64,000 nt of DNA from Rhynchospora pubera (Eukaryota > Streptophyta > Magnoliopsida > Poales > Cyperaceae): positions 155,243,461-155,307,460 of the forward strand of contig CM051460.1 in the NCBI GenBank assembly GCA_028095005.1. The letters run 5' to 3'. How positions within the stretch are numbered: position 1 is the stretch's first letter; every line of letters begins with the position of its first letter. A program made the position numbers and the translations under genes. Shown here piece by piece: positions 35,823-47,994 of this stretch. Below the pieces are notes generated by a model. That model was not told the DNA's origin. It was given only the letters and a program-made list of their open reading frames with translations, and did not search any database.

Positions 35823-36107
35823 TTAATTTACAGTGGCACTGGTGGACAGATACAGCCGAACTGGCCATATATGTGCCATGCTGCTGGTGCAGCAACTGCT
35901 TCTAGAAGTAGGTGCAGGTACCGATTTCTTGCTAGCGCTCACTAGAGACTCCTTTTTAAAAACCCTATATGCAAACTCGTTATGTCGTTTTAATGCAGTT
36001 GCACCTGTAACTTGTTGAGAATTCATAACTAGACCTAGGAACAAGAACTGCAGCATTACTACTGCCAGCGTAACTCTTCTCATGTTGATCTTCATTAAAG
36101 TATCCAT
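35823..36107 (-). CDS. Distant secreted CC-motif protein (94 aa)
   Basis: The first true ATG is at 36107. The open frame extends four codons upstream from a TTG, which I did not use. Residues about 6-36 are a signal peptide with a long hydrophobic core (LAVVMLQFLFLGLVM), probably cut near VTGA. The mature part is basic (FKKESLVSASKK) and then carries VPAPTSRSSCCTSS, which matches the P-V/A-P-x5-CC-S/T core of the proteins in units 1 to 3. It lacks the RKL stretch and the later cysteines. A TATA box lies about 120 bp upstream. It may be a diverged family member or a decaying one; the function is unknown. Confidence 0.55.
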   Translation of the reverse strand: MDTLMKINMRRVTLAVVMLQFLFLGLVMNSQQVTGATALKRHNEFAYRVFKKESLVSASKKSVPAPTSRSSCCTSSMAHIWPVRLYLSTSATVN

Positions 36108-36227
36108 CACTAACAATTTTGCCTTTAACGTACGTAGTGACTAAATGATATTGTTAATATATACTAGTGAAGGGAGAGAGAGTTATAGTGATATGGTTTG
36201 AATAGAAATGCAACCTCAAGTCCTCAA

Positions 36228-36233
36228 TATATA
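36228..36233 (-). promoter_or_regulatory. TATA box of the 94-aa gene
   Basis: GCTATATATT on the minus strand lies about 120 bp upstream of the ATG. A pyrimidine-rich leader (CTCTCTCCCTTC) lies between them. Confidence 0.5.
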
Positions 36234-36889
36234 GCACTCTATCATGTAGCTCACTATCTTTTTGCTCTATTTTTATTTTTTTTAATCTTTGTATTTTGAT
36301 ACCGTACTAATTGTTTTATTTTCTTTCAAATCTGCTTTGACACGCTGGCAGTACAATACCTACAGACATTTAATTAACTATGGTAATTTGACACGCTAAG
36401 GAGTACATTAACTGCATAATATTTAAGTAATGTGGTAGTTTACCCCTCTTTTTTTCCCAGTACAGACTGTACAGTGTGTGTAACTTTTGAACAGGGTTAA
36501 ACCAAAAAGGAAAAAACTTTTGACTGTGCCCACTTTCAATTAAATTATGTATAACCTCATCAAAAGGTTTAATTTGCGGCACTACATATATGATATATAA
36601 CGGCAAGCTGATCTGTCCAAGAATTAAAGATTGGCCGTTTATGCACTGAATCTGGTTAAATATTAGAGTGATGCACGACTTAAAAGATGATTCGTCAACC
36701 AGTGCAGCTCCAATAGGAGTTTGTTTGATTGTATTTTGCTTCCGATAAATGGAGGTGGAAGGCAGTGTTGGCCTACTTGTCTCATATATAAATATAAAAA
36801 ACTTTTGAAAGTGCAAAGATGGTGGAGAAAGAGTTTTAAAATTATAGCCTGTTCCAGCTTCATCCCAGAATCTTAAGTTAAATTACTTG

Positions 36890-37623
36890 AGTAAGTGACA
36901 CGTGTTGCAATCGCTTTTACCACGACCCCATGACCAGTACATACATCACATCATATCAAACCATCAATTTGTACCTTCGTCTACTGGTAGGGATAAACCG
37001 ACATGGTACTGGTCTTCAAATAGATGCTTCTCTGTTTCCTCATATTATAAAGCACTAGCAAAAAGTGGCAAAATAGTTTCCCGGCCCACTAGTTCCTATC
37101 TGGAAAAATAAAGACCCCTCCTTCTCTGAAGTTTTTTCTCTGCCTCCTTTGCAATGATAGACTGCTGACGCAGCAACAACTTCAACGAAGAAATGTTGCA
37201 ACTATACATGCCTGTACTTTGTGCCAGAAAACACAATTAGAAGAGTGTTTACATCTTTTCTTCTTATGCCCTTTCACCAATGGGATTTGACAACTGTTAC
37301 AATCTTACGTACAATTACAGATTGTACTGCCAGACCTAACCCCCTCCTACTCGATTATAAAGAATCAATGCTAAGGATGTTGGAGCTACTGAAAGGTGAT
37401 CAACACGTTTAGTGCTAGTACTGGTAACTACTCTGCGGGCAGTATGGTTGGAAAGAAATAATAAAATCTTTAGGAATTCCACAAGGAGCACAAAGGCAAT
37501 GGTGTACTGGGTTTTAGAACAAGCAAAGAGCTTCACTAAGTACTGCTAATCGTGATTTTCTTTTTTCTTTTGCTTTTTTTTTCCTCCTTTGACAGCTACT
37601 GTCAACGTTTCTAAAAAAAAAAA
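36890..37623 (+). mobile_element. LINE 3' remnant with RT-associated zinc-binding domain
   Basis: Across several frameshifts the plus strand reads the C-terminal tail of a plant L1-type ORF2. The pieces are DKPTWYWSSNRCFSVSSYYK (36990-37050), then LKFFLCLLCNDRLLTQQQLQ and ACTLCQKTQLEECLHLFFLC (about 37120-37275), which is the zf-RVT cysteine/histidine pattern, and finally WLERNNKIF (near 37445). A poly(A) run at about 37611-37622 marks the 3' end. The upstream part of ORF2 is missing, as usual for 5'-truncated LINEs. No target duplication was found, so the left limit is approximate. Confidence 0.7.
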
Positions 37624-38199
37624 CTATAATCGAGCCAAGTTCAATGAACTGAATGTAAGATCTGTGAGCAAATTTTACATTAATGTTAAATTAATTAATT
37701 TAAAACTGATTGTGGAAGCTTTTTTTTTTAGGGTCAGGTGGCAATCACCACACCGACAATTTTCATTAATAAAGTAAGAAAATATTTACATTAGCATAAA
37801 AGGAAGATTGTGGAAGCTTAAGAAAGAAAATATTGTGCGGTTCAAATTATATAAATTGAAATGAAATAAAATTATGGATATATACATAGCTCATCACGTA
37901 CTGAAATTTCTCCTCAATTTCAATATAGAAACTACTAGTTTATTTTTCCCAAAACAAGCAAGAATTGCTAAATTTTAGACATACAATAATCATCGCTCAA
38001 AGTAAATTAAAATCAACAATGTCAATTTTTATTTGAATTTAATTATATAGGTAACATGGCTAAGTACTTGGATTTGAATTTACAAGAGGTCGGAATTGAG
38101 GTGGGATCGGTTTGGGTCACGTCAGATCGAATCAAATTTGTTCTGCTTTGAATGATTGTCGGGTACTCTCAATTCAACATGACTCCAGGTGTGATCGTA
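37624..38199. other. AT-rich spacer
   Basis: No gene is seen. The string GGCAATCACCAC near 37740 recurs near 40633 with similar flanks, part of an old local duplication. Confidence 0.45.
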
Positions 38200-38365
38200 T
38201 TCTGAATTGATCGGTTTCAGATCATTTTTAGGTCTCAGTTTATGTCAGATCAGGTCAGGTTAGATTTTGAGTTGTATAACTTCAGATCATTTTTTTAAGT
38301 CCAAGCCAAGTTCGGATCAGACCGAGTTATGAGTTGTCTAGGTCAAATCATTTTTGGATTTCAGG
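38200..38365 (+). repeat. Degenerate tandem repeat, unit about 65-70 bp
   Basis: Three units begin TTCAGATCATTTTTAGG, TTCAGATCATTTTTTTAAG and GTCAAATCATTTTTGGATT, each followed by a GTCAGATCAGG- or GTTCGGATCAG-like part. Short frames across it are not supported. Confidence 0.6.
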
Positions 38366-38526
38366 TGAGATGGGTCTCAGAAGTTTCAGTATGAAAACCA
38401 GGCTTTCCACTTCTCTGGTAATAACAATAATTATTCAGCATTACTGTATTAGGCCCCTTTGGACAAAATTATCACTGCTTTTCAGGATTGCACCAACCAA
38501 TAACAGAGAATTAGATTATGCAAAGC

Positions 38527-38860
38527 TTGTAAGATTCTGTACAAATATAATTTGATATCTTCAGACCTGGCTTTGAGTGGGGCAGCAATAATCATGTCGA
38601 GGCCCAGCAACAAAAAAGGTTAATTATTGCAAATTTTAAATATTGGATTATGCTAAACAAAGTTAGGCTTCTCACCTGATCCTCAAAAAAAAAAAGTTAC
38701 GCTTCTCTATAGCTGTTGATATTTATCTCTTTTCTCTCTTTTTTTTTTCTGTCCCACCCCTAAAAAAAAAAAAGAAGCACCACTTGTTTTCGATTCAGTC
38801 AACTCGTCACATAAACTATTGCCGCCGCCAAAGTCTTTTTATTTCTGTTTGTTTATTTAT
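38527..38860 (+). repeat. Old local duplication, copy 1
   Basis: Segments here match 40662-41290 with many changes: GAGTGGGGCAGCAATAATCATG against GAGTGGAGCAGGAAAGATCATG, and ATTGCCGCCGCCAAAGTC shared at about 38819 and 41252. This duplication is older than units 1 and 2. Confidence 0.6.
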
Positions 38861-40025
38861 TTTTTTCATTGTATTATTGTTGGAACATTTATAAAAAAAC
38901 TCAAAATTCATTTCCACATTATCCTTTGAAAATTCTAATTAATATCCTTTTATATTTATTTCCCGTTTATTTGTCAGTGTATTGATTTGATTATTTTTTT
39001 AAAATAAGATCATTTATTTATAGAGGCATAGCCCACTATGACCAGACTCTTACGTTCTATTAATTTGATTAAATTAATTAATAAATTTCTTGATCCTTTA
39101 CTTTGCCGTGGATACTCTGTCAATTAATTAGCGAAATTTCGTTTGTAGATTTCCATTAGTAACTCTTGGCACCTTTTCGTTTATTTCAAATATACAAACC
39201 GATTTTATTTGCACTCTTTAATGACTCTCTACAGTTATCGTTTGTTGTAATTATATATATCCCTAAATGGCTCAACTGATTTGCAGTGTATATATAGAAG
39301 GTTTCTAGTAGTGGCCGCACCTAATCACTCTGCGCATTAATCTCAAAAAAGGCGCTCACTGATCCCTTCTCTATAAAGCATACTATGCTAATTAATTTGT
39401 GATTTATCCGATTAATATCCTGTTGATTTCCTCCTCTTGCTAATTAAGTGATAAGATCATTTTTGTTTCTCCATTCATTCTTCTACAATATTATTTCTTC
39501 GTTAGATTATCGCTTGATATTGAAGGAGTGATCCATCATCTTCTCTCATGGATATAACTCTAAATAGAAGTGCGACATGTGATATCTTGAGGTGATTCTG
39601 AAGATCTTGTACGTGAGGAAAATACATCTTTAGGATATTGTTCACTCATCCTAATAAACTTGTTTCAATCTATTTATTTGGTTCATTAAAAGATTTGTTG
39701 AATATTGATTTATTTGATTTTATTCTTAATCACGATCAGTTCTTTGAAGTATATGTTCTAACAAAGTAACAATTAGTAACTGGAGACGGCTTGTTTAAAT
39801 GAGAAAATCGAAAACAGAAAACAACAACAATTTACTGTCCGGAGTTCTAAAATTAGTCATGACAATATATCATCTTCCAAGCACAATTCTTTAGTGGGAT
39901 AATAATGAATTTATCATTCTTATCATTTCCTAAATGATGTATTTTTTTTTTCAAAATGTGATTAATTAAGCACTTACTACCTTTCCACTTTTGTCGTTTA
40001 TCTCTATCATCCTCTAGATTTATCA
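38861..40025. other. AT-rich spacer, nothing recognised
   Basis: I see no supported open frame or element boundary in this stretch. Confidence 0.45.
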
Positions 40026-40315
40026 TTCAGAGCATATTCAAGAACAATTAGCATTTTTTTCAAGACAATTTTTTTTTATAACACAGTTAGTAATATTTTT
40101 CAGAACAATTATTTTTTTCTAGAAGAATTAATATTTTTTGAAGGACAATTATTTTTTTCAAGATAGTTAGTAGCATTCTTTATGACAATTAGCTTTTTTT
40201 AGGATAATTAGTTTTTCTCTCATGTCCAAAATAATTAATATTTTTTCAGGAGAATTAGTATGATATTTATGAGGACAGTTAGTATCATAATAAAGAACAA
40301 GTATTCTAAAAAAAA
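40026..40315 (+). repeat. AT-rich degenerate tandem repeat
   Basis: Units of roughly 25-35 bp built on GACAATTAGTATTTTTT- and AGGACAATTATTTTTTTCA-like strings repeat about ten times with drift. Probably a decayed minisatellite. Confidence 0.6.
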
Positions 40316-40661
40316 AGTGTCATCTAGAAAATATGATAGGAATGACACTGAGAGGGAATGATATTAAGTAATTCCCATTTTTTAGATGTAATTCCTGTTC
40401 TAACTAATAGTATTAATGATTAGTGCCATTATAATTGGTATGATTATTGGTGTTCACACAATTAATCTTTTTGTGTACTGAACAACGAAAAAAAATATCA
40501 CTACTCACAAAAAGAGCAAATCTGGCGACAAAACGTATCACTTGCTTTTGTCAGTAGCGTTCCAACCTAATAGAACGGAACAGATTATGCAATGTACTAG
40601 CTTGAAGTCTTGAACACAATTTATTTTGAGGGTCATGTGGCAATCACCACGCCGTAGATTG

Positions 40662-41290
40662 CTTGAACATAATTTATTATATACAATCCAGGTTGAGTGG
40701 AGCAGGAAAGATCATGTGGAGGCGCAGTAATATAAAATATAAATAATTACAAATTTAAAATATTGAACTACGCTAACAGCTATCCCTTTAATTTTCTCTT
40801 TATTTTTTATTCAATCTAAAGCACTCATTTTACTGGTATATGTGGCGGGTCCAAATAGAAGGTTACTTGCCTAGTGTCGTTTTTGAAAAATTAAAGATTT
40901 GAATAGTAAGATTTGATAGGTGTTTCGGCTTAAAAAATTATAATGCGTGGGCTAATATTCAGAAAATATTAGACATCTCTAAAAATAATGTGTTTTTATT
41001 TTATTTTTTTATATTTTTTTGTGATTGATAGAGAAATAATGAATAGATTTATGAAAAAGATGATTTAGCTTGTAATATTTCAATTATATTTGTTTAGAAT
41101 GACTTTGTTTATTAAATTTATTATTTATTTTACTTTTTTAGTTTTTTATATTATAACTGTGCCCGGCTAAATTTTTTTCTGGATCAGCGTGCAGTATCAT
41201 GTATACTGGAACCCAATATTTTACGATCCAGTCAACGTGTCAAGTAATTGACTATTGCCGCCGCCAAAGTCCTTTATTTAATTTTTTATA
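40662..41290 (+). repeat. Old local duplication, copy 2
   Basis: Diverged counterpart of 38527-38860. It contains about 300 bp of extra AT-rich sequence between the matching blocks. Confidence 0.55.
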
Positions 41291-41644
41291 TTTGCTAATT
41301 TATTTATTCCTTGTTTTATTGAGAGACAGCGATGACAGTAACTTTTTGCTTTGACTGAGAAAGTAAATAAAAAACACAATGTACTGTCATGAGTTCAATT
41401 TTGTGCGCAAAGTACCCACCACATTTTTATTTAAGTGTAAAATTTGGCCTAATCTAATGACATAATTTTGTTTGAGGTAGATTTTTGTCCTAAACAAGTA
41501 TCCTATTCATGCTTAGTGCCATCATATGGGCATCCTTCTGGTGGTATTTTGTTTTAGATGCTCACAATCAATATTTTTGTGTAATTACAACAAAACCATA
41601 TATTATCTTTAATTACTCATAAAAAGAGAAAATCGAGAACTAGT

Positions 41645-42135
41645 GTCAATGAAACCCGTTTGGCCATTTATCGAACATGTTACATGTATCATATTCGATA
41701 AGACGGATATGAATAAGATTTTATTTCCGTTAATTTATTGGGTATAGATATAGGTAAATAATTTCGTTAATTTATCAAGGGTACATGTAAAAGCTATTTC
41801 GTATCTATTATTTAATATCTATCATAATTAAAAATATACAATTGGATGATATACATATGGCATTTTATCACATAATTGGTCAATTAAATTGCTAGATTCA
41901 TTTAAAAATATTTTAATTCTTAGACTCTTTCCAAATTAAAATATAAAGAATTACTTTATGTTGTAGTTTCTTAAGATAGTTATTTGATATAATGTATTTA
42001 TCTAGATTATATAATTTCTATTGTTATTGTCCTTTGGTACGGGTAAAGATAATTTTTGACGGTTAGGATAAGATACGGGTCAAGATAATTTTTAACAGTA
42101 AGAATAAAGTATGGATAAAGAAAATTTTAACATCA
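41645..42135 (-). mobile_element. Inverted, degraded relative of the 703-bp hAT MITE, spanning the unit 2 edge
   Basis: Read on the opposite strand it follows the right half of 32689-33391: GTCAATG at the start, then ATTCGATAAGACGGATATG, TAATTTATTGGGTATAGATA and GCTATTTCGTATC. It continues past 42045 with ATTTTTAACAGTAAG and GTATGGATAAAGAAAATTTT. The end of this element is therefore also the first part of the duplicated unit. Confidence 0.6.
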
Positions 42136-43116
42136 TTTGGACGGGAATTCATGGAGGTCATGTTTTCTCGTCAACTCGTGAAGATTGAAATCAACTCTTC
42201 ACCATCTGTCCATTCTGATCAGAAGAATCTTAAAAATAGAATTCCATTTCTAATTCTTAATTTGTTTTTTCCATTCCGATCAGACCATTAATTATACACA
42301 ATTTTCATATATATACCAAGCCTCAAACCAGCTTCCCTCTTTATGATCTTTTCCACGTCAAAACTCCAATCCACCTTTACGTCCTTTTCTTAAAAGATCT
42401 ATATCATTTTTTTGGGTGTTATATACATGAGGACAAAGTATTTTTTTAATTATTAATTAACAATTAAGTTTTATTAATATAGGTTTAAGAATTTAACTAC
42501 ACCCTCGTATGAGCATCCAGCTTGTAAATTTTCGATTTTTGATTAAAAAAAAAAGATGTCTGTACGCGAGTCATTTTGACAGCTGCTTGAATATTGCACA
42601 GTACATTTGTTACTCTTACGGATCAGTTAATTTTGTATGCTACCCTGAACCAAAAGCACAAGCACCTCTCTTTCGTGATCTTATAACAGGCTGCTAAACT
42701 GAGATTAATTATGAGACGATATAGAAGTGTAATCTATAGGGATCCACTTATTTGGTGTTATCCAATATGAGTGGGCTGGCTGGGCGCATTTTATTAAGTG
42801 AGGTTTTTCTCAAACGTCTGAAAAAAGGAAAAAAAAAAAATCAATCAGAGTACAATGCAATATGAAACGCAAACAAGAAGTTAAGAACAACTATATTATT
42901 CAAATATTGCATGCATATTAATAAGATAAACCGATTAATATAAGGATATAACGTCAAACAATAGGAAAATAAAAAATGAAAAAGGAAACGCTAACGAAAG
43001 CATCAACAAAGGAAATGTGGATCATCTTTATAGGAAAGATCTGTTTTATTCATACAACAAAGAACAGATGCGCATATATCAGGAAATTTCCATTTCTAGC
43101 AGGTGTAGAATGTTAA

Positions 43117-43353
43117 TTACGGTGTTGGTACTCCGGGACAAGGACACTGGCTTCTGATGGCATGGCTACAACATGACGCATGTGACGGCGGCACGGGTGC
43201 TTTCCCCACAGCTTCTGTCCGTGACTGGGATGCACCATCTCCGTCAACTGCCAGTTTTCTGATCGAACCAGCGCCGACTGCTGGAAAGGAACAAACCATG
43301 ACCAGAATGAGGAGAAACATGCCCCCAACAATCATGGTCTTGCTCTTGTTCAT
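43117..43353 (-). CDS. Small secreted cysteine-containing peptide precursor, unit 2 copy (78 aa)
   Basis: The ATG is at 43353. The signal peptide is residues 1-28 (MIVGGMFLLILVMVCSF), followed by IRKLAVDGDG and the module TEAVGKAPVPPSHASCC, then SHAIRSQCPCPG. Against 4478-4720 it lacks two residues (TG) in the spacer and differs at several signal-peptide positions. The C-terminal 31 residues differ only by Ser to Cys in RSQ[S/C]PCPG, which raises the cysteine count of that module from three to four. The TATA box at 43436-43441 is kept. The pattern of change fits a real secreted product with a conserved C-terminus; its role is unknown. Confidence 0.72.
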   Translation of the reverse strand: MNKSKTMIVGGMFLLILVMVCSFPAVGAGSIRKLAVDGDGASQSRTEAVGKAPVPPSHASCCSHAIRSQCPCPGVPTP

Positions 43354-43435
43354 TGTGTTGTTATCTTTTTGTGAATTCTCTTACGAGTAGTAGATGGGAC
43401 TGCTTGGTGGTTGTATAAGTTGATGTGCACAGACT

Positions 43436-43441
43436 TATATA
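43436..43441 (-). promoter_or_regulatory. TATA box of the 78-aa peptide gene
   Basis: CTATATAAG on the minus strand, about 85 bp upstream of the ATG at 43353, is unchanged from unit 1. Confidence 0.6.
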
Positions 43442-44382
43442 GAGCAATAGAGCTTACCCTAGGAGCCACCATCAATTAAATACTAATTTTTTTTTCTTAT
43501 TAGTTTGGAATGTGCTTTTCTTGATGCTATACGTTGGTATTAATTTATTAATTATTCTAATCCATACTGTACGTATTCAATTATCAGAAAAAAAAATGTC
43601 TGAATTGTTAGATAATTGATGAATATGATATTAATGTCTTGTGCATTATGGGTTATATCGGTCGGATTTATTTTAAATCAATAAATCTTATTTAAACTGA
43701 TCAAATCTACGTATTGAAATCTCATACAAACCAAAATATATTTTTTACTTTTTTTTTAAAATTTTAGACTTATCATTTTGGATATATGCTAATAAAAACA
43801 ATATTCGAAAAAAAAATTGGTTTTCTATGAAATAAAATATGGACATTCATATTTGTAGATTTGATTTGTTAAACAAAATATATCGATTTAAAATCCGACC
43901 GACAAAGTCATGATGCATAAAAGAGTTGAAGTTGGTGAGTGACCTTTTATTTAACTTTTATATATGAAATCATACTGTTCACTACGATTGTCAGATTGAC
44001 TCGTGCAAACTGCAATATATCTCACATAGCTCATTCCTTGGTGACTGAACTTTTATATATTTAACTAAATGGACTAACAAATATATTTTTTTTGTTTCAT
44101 TAAATTATGATATAATGTACGCATTTGTAGTTATATAAAAGCAATATATATTTTTTATTTTCCCCTATCTAACTAACGGCCCGAGTCGACATTTTTGAAG
44201 AATTAATGTTTTGCTTTACTCAATAAGGACAACGCTACTTGAATTAATAGAGATTGTGCATTTCAAATTCGGCTAAAAGATTCTGTAATGACTTTGTTAT
44301 TTAGCTTTGGATGACTTTATCGGTTTAACTTAATTGTTATATATATATGCAGATAACTTAGGTGTGGTTATTTCCCATTGTT

Positions 44383-44452
44383 TTTTTGATCGAACAGATT
44401 CCCAAGCAGGGAATCCTAGAGATGATTACTTACACAAAAACAGTGGTTATTT
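44383..44452. mobile_element. 70-bp insertion with 19-bp flanking duplication, unit 2 only
   Basis: GTGGTTATTTCCCATTGTT (44364-44382) and GTGGTTATTTCCCACTGTT (44453-44471) flank the insert. Unit 1 has a single copy near 5996. A T-run at the left edge would be poly(A) on the other strand. The structure fits a very short retroposed fragment (SINE or LINE tail), though the source is not recognised. Confidence 0.55.
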
Positions 44453-45314
44453 CCCACTGTTCTTCGTCGAATTTGCAAGAGAGCTGCTTTGAAATGCTTA
44501 GCTCCAGGAGGCACATGCATCAAGTATCCGACCCCAAAAACAATCAAATAAAATCAGATTCCAGTAGATCTTTAACAAGAATGTGCAGAGTGTAACCTAA
44601 AATAACAAATAAGGATTTCCTTAAGATTCGAATCTGCATCCATCTCCATTGGGACCTTAAATTACAGCGCACCGCACTAAATATGGCACAGTCGTTGGAT
44701 CTTTTATACTTAAAAAAGTTGAAACTTGTAAGGAAAGAAACGTGGAGAAAGAAGGCAAAACGACAAACAGGACAAGAAGCCGCTTTCCAATTTAAAATAA
44801 TTTCAGTTTATCTTTGTTTTTAATAAAGGGTTTGTGATTCAATCTAATTTGACTACATGTGTTCAGACTAACTTGAGGGAAGTGAAATTCAGGTGTTCAG
44901 ACTGGCGAATGTCTGAATTTCTAATTTTCTAATTAATACAACTTTATTGAAAAAAAAAAAAGAGAAACATATAACTTCAAGGACTCCATTTAAAAACTAA
45001 AACACTCGTCTAAAATGCATCTCAAACTTTTTCAAGATTGTCTTGAAAGTATTAAATACAATAAAATTAACCAATGTTATATGAATTTTTTAAATTGTTG
45101 AATAAAAAATATAAATAATTAAATACAAAATTTATAATAATGTTTGACACTAAACTCCTTAAATTAGAGTTAAAAGAATTTTATCTTCCCTGTCTTTGTT
45201 GTACAGAAAAGAAAAAAAAAAAAACGCTGGTGCGTTTAGCTAGAGGGAAAGTTCAAATTAATCATCTCCTTCATATTTTTCCTTTTGAAAGATTTGGACA
45301 ACAAAATTTATAAA

Positions 45315-45922
45315 GGGTGTTGATCCGGGCAACATTCAATATAGTCGGCACAACATAATTTTTGTAAATTGCCGATGCTACCCTCGTATATATAACAATC
45401 TTCGTCTTTCTTTCCTCATTCTTTATTTAAAAAATATAATTCCTTTTCAGGCGACATTTCCAGAGGACCTGCTGTTTTAATATTCTATTTGTCAACCAAA
45501 AATTAATATTTTACTTAGTTTTTGAATTATCTTTATTTCAAATATTCATATTTAAATAGTATATGAATGTAAAAAAAAAAAAGTATAAGCTTAGTTTTTT
45601 TCATCTGTAATTATTATGTCATGTAAGTGATATTCATTCTTATGATTTTTGAGAAAATAAAATGTTTAATATAACATAAAACAATAACACAAAAAATATT
45701 AGATAATTAAATCAAATATAAGTTTCTGCAATCAAAATTTATTATATTTTAGTATTTAGTATAGAAGCTCATTTGACGGATCAAATAAGGAAAGCTATTA
45801 TGATAATATTAGAGAATTAAATATAATGGAATCTTTAATTGATAGATGATGGGAGTATTTTTGTCTATAATAATTAATAGATGTTGTTCGGATCATTTTG
45901 ATTGTTGCCCGGATCAACTCCC
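45315..45922. mobile_element. Non-autonomous Mutator-like element (608 bp), unit 2 only
   Basis: Inverted ends GGGTGTTGATCCGGGCAACA and the reverse of TGTTGCCCGGATCAACTCCC are flanked by a perfect 9-bp duplication ATTTATAAA (45306-45314 and 45923-45931). A 9-bp duplication is diagnostic for the Mutator superfamily. The empty site in unit 1 is at about 6893-6901. The interior is AT-rich with no transposase; the short minus-strand frame at 45798-46022 has no known motif. Confidence 0.9.
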
Positions 45923-46396
45923 ATTTATAAACCTCAATTAACAAATAGAACTGTTTAATAGTCTTCAGTACATTACTTCCTCTATATATATGGGAACCAT
46001 CTTGACATTCCTCTGTTAGCAATTAAAACAAATGAAAAAAAATTGTTGTGTGGAAAAAACGTGATATAAATTTCATTTAATTTGATATTCTTTAAATTTT
46101 AATTTTGAGTTCTGATATATAGAGACGTCCAACTTAAAGTTACTCATGGAATTTTTTATTTGAGGATAAGACGAAAAAACCTGGAAAAGAAAGCAGAAAA
46201 AATCAATGGTGGCTGTCTTTGTGCTGCATGGATGGCCACATGAGAACTGCCACAGCAACGGAACAGATTGTTTTTAGTTACTTTTTTTTTCCTTTCTTGC
46301 TTTTTTCTCCATGACACTCTGTTTTCGGTTCAAAATGCATTTTTATTCATAAATTAGCAAGCATATAAAACGAAATATATGAGCCGACCGATTTAA

Positions 46397-47994
46397 AAGT
46401 TACGTTGTCGTGTAGAGGAGAAACTCTTATGGAACTCCTATGAATTAGGTTAATTTAACCAGAGAAAGGAACAAAAGAACGATCAAACCCAGGAGAAACA
46501 GAGTATACTTCCAAGAAACCAGATGCCACATGACAACACAAGCAAACAAACACACATATACATCTACCGCAAGAGGTGTCAATGGGAAAGGAGAATATGC
46601 ATGCCGCATGGTAATGGTATTTTTGACTCGTGCAGGGTAACGCGTTAGCCGTTAGGGAATCTGGTTCAAGAGGGGGAAAAGATAATTTGCTTGTCGGTGA
46701 GTGCAAATTTGAAGCCAAATTTCATGAGAAGTAAACATTTAATTACTCCCAATTTTTATGAGAACTATATCAAATTACAAACTACCAAAATGCCAAACTA
46801 TTATGTTAGATTGTTTGGTTTATCTCTTTAATTTGGAACCGACGTGGATATTAGCTTAGAATATGCAAACTTCTCTAATTGGCACTTTCAAGTTCTTGTT
46901 TTTTCTGTTTAATCAGAAAAAAAATGTTTGTTCAGTTTGCCCTTATATAATTCCACTTAATTCAAGTGTAATACTGCTCAATAATTCAATATTTTTTCCA
47001 TGCATTACAATTTCTGAAATATATCAATTTTGAGTTCACTAATATATGGCACAGTTGTCATAATTGTGATGATTTGTAGTTTCTGAAATTTGTACCAGAA
47101 TCCAGATTAATGTTTCCTATCAGCTGTTTGGACTCCAAGTTAAATTTCTGTGATAAAACAGAAAGCACTACACTAATTCTACATTGTTTCCTCTCAGCAT
47201 TAGTAAGTTTAAGACAAATTATAAGCTTGAGAATTTGGTTTTAAGTTCAGTTTGCTTGGAGCACACAATTAGAGTGTAATTTTAGGTACATATATATAAG
47301 CTTCTTCTGCTTGGTAATACAGGATAGATGTAGGTTGCTGCAACCATCAGACGTATATTTGAGTCATCAATCCATTTGAAGAATAGATTTTTTTGTTATT
47401 TAAGCAAATGGCTGATGAATGCATTTTATTTACTTACAATTTTCAAAATACATAATGAAATTCACATAAAATGTTCAACGAAAGTTAGCAGTGCTTGAAA
47501 TGCCTTTTAGCTCAGCAAGCTTCTTTGGCACACAATAATAATGGATTTTGTTCGATAATTTTTTTCAAGAGACATATTAAATGCATTACAAGTGCACTCG
47601 CGTTTACACATACAACATTGCGACTGAATACAAACCCCAGGCCTTTTTCTTGGACTTCTAAACTCAAAACAAAACTTAATGCTACCGATCTGCTTAAATT
47701 AGTAAATTACACATTTTATTTAGATGAGTGCTTCAACTCAAACGCTCAGATTATTGTGTTCTGGTTTTGATAGCTAGAGACGAGAGAGAAACAAAGAGAC
47801 AAATTGCCATAACTAAAATTTGATTGCTTCATTTTTACAGGAATAACCTAAAATTTTTACATCGTAAAACAACAAAGTAAATTAAAATAAAATTCTATAA
47901 TTTCTAAAACATTTTATATCGCAACAGAACATATAGATATTCCTATAATTTCTAAAACATTTTGTACCACAACAGAACATATAGACATTTCTAC
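46397..47994. other. Non-coding DNA inside the identical tract of unit 2
   Basis: I found no differences from 7309-8906 by eye. There are no supported genes; the short frames at 46455-46718 and 47495-47770 are simply copies of unmotivated unit 1 frames. Confidence 0.6.

Noticed and set aside
36370..36816. 148-codon minus-strand frame
   Set aside because: No recognisable domain, signal peptide or promoter; AT-rich composition. It may be antisense to the decayed LINE region.
40501..40560. CACTACTCACAAAAAGAGCA as a CACTA terminus
   Set aside because: No partner terminus, subterminal repeats or target duplication was found; the resemblance may be chance.
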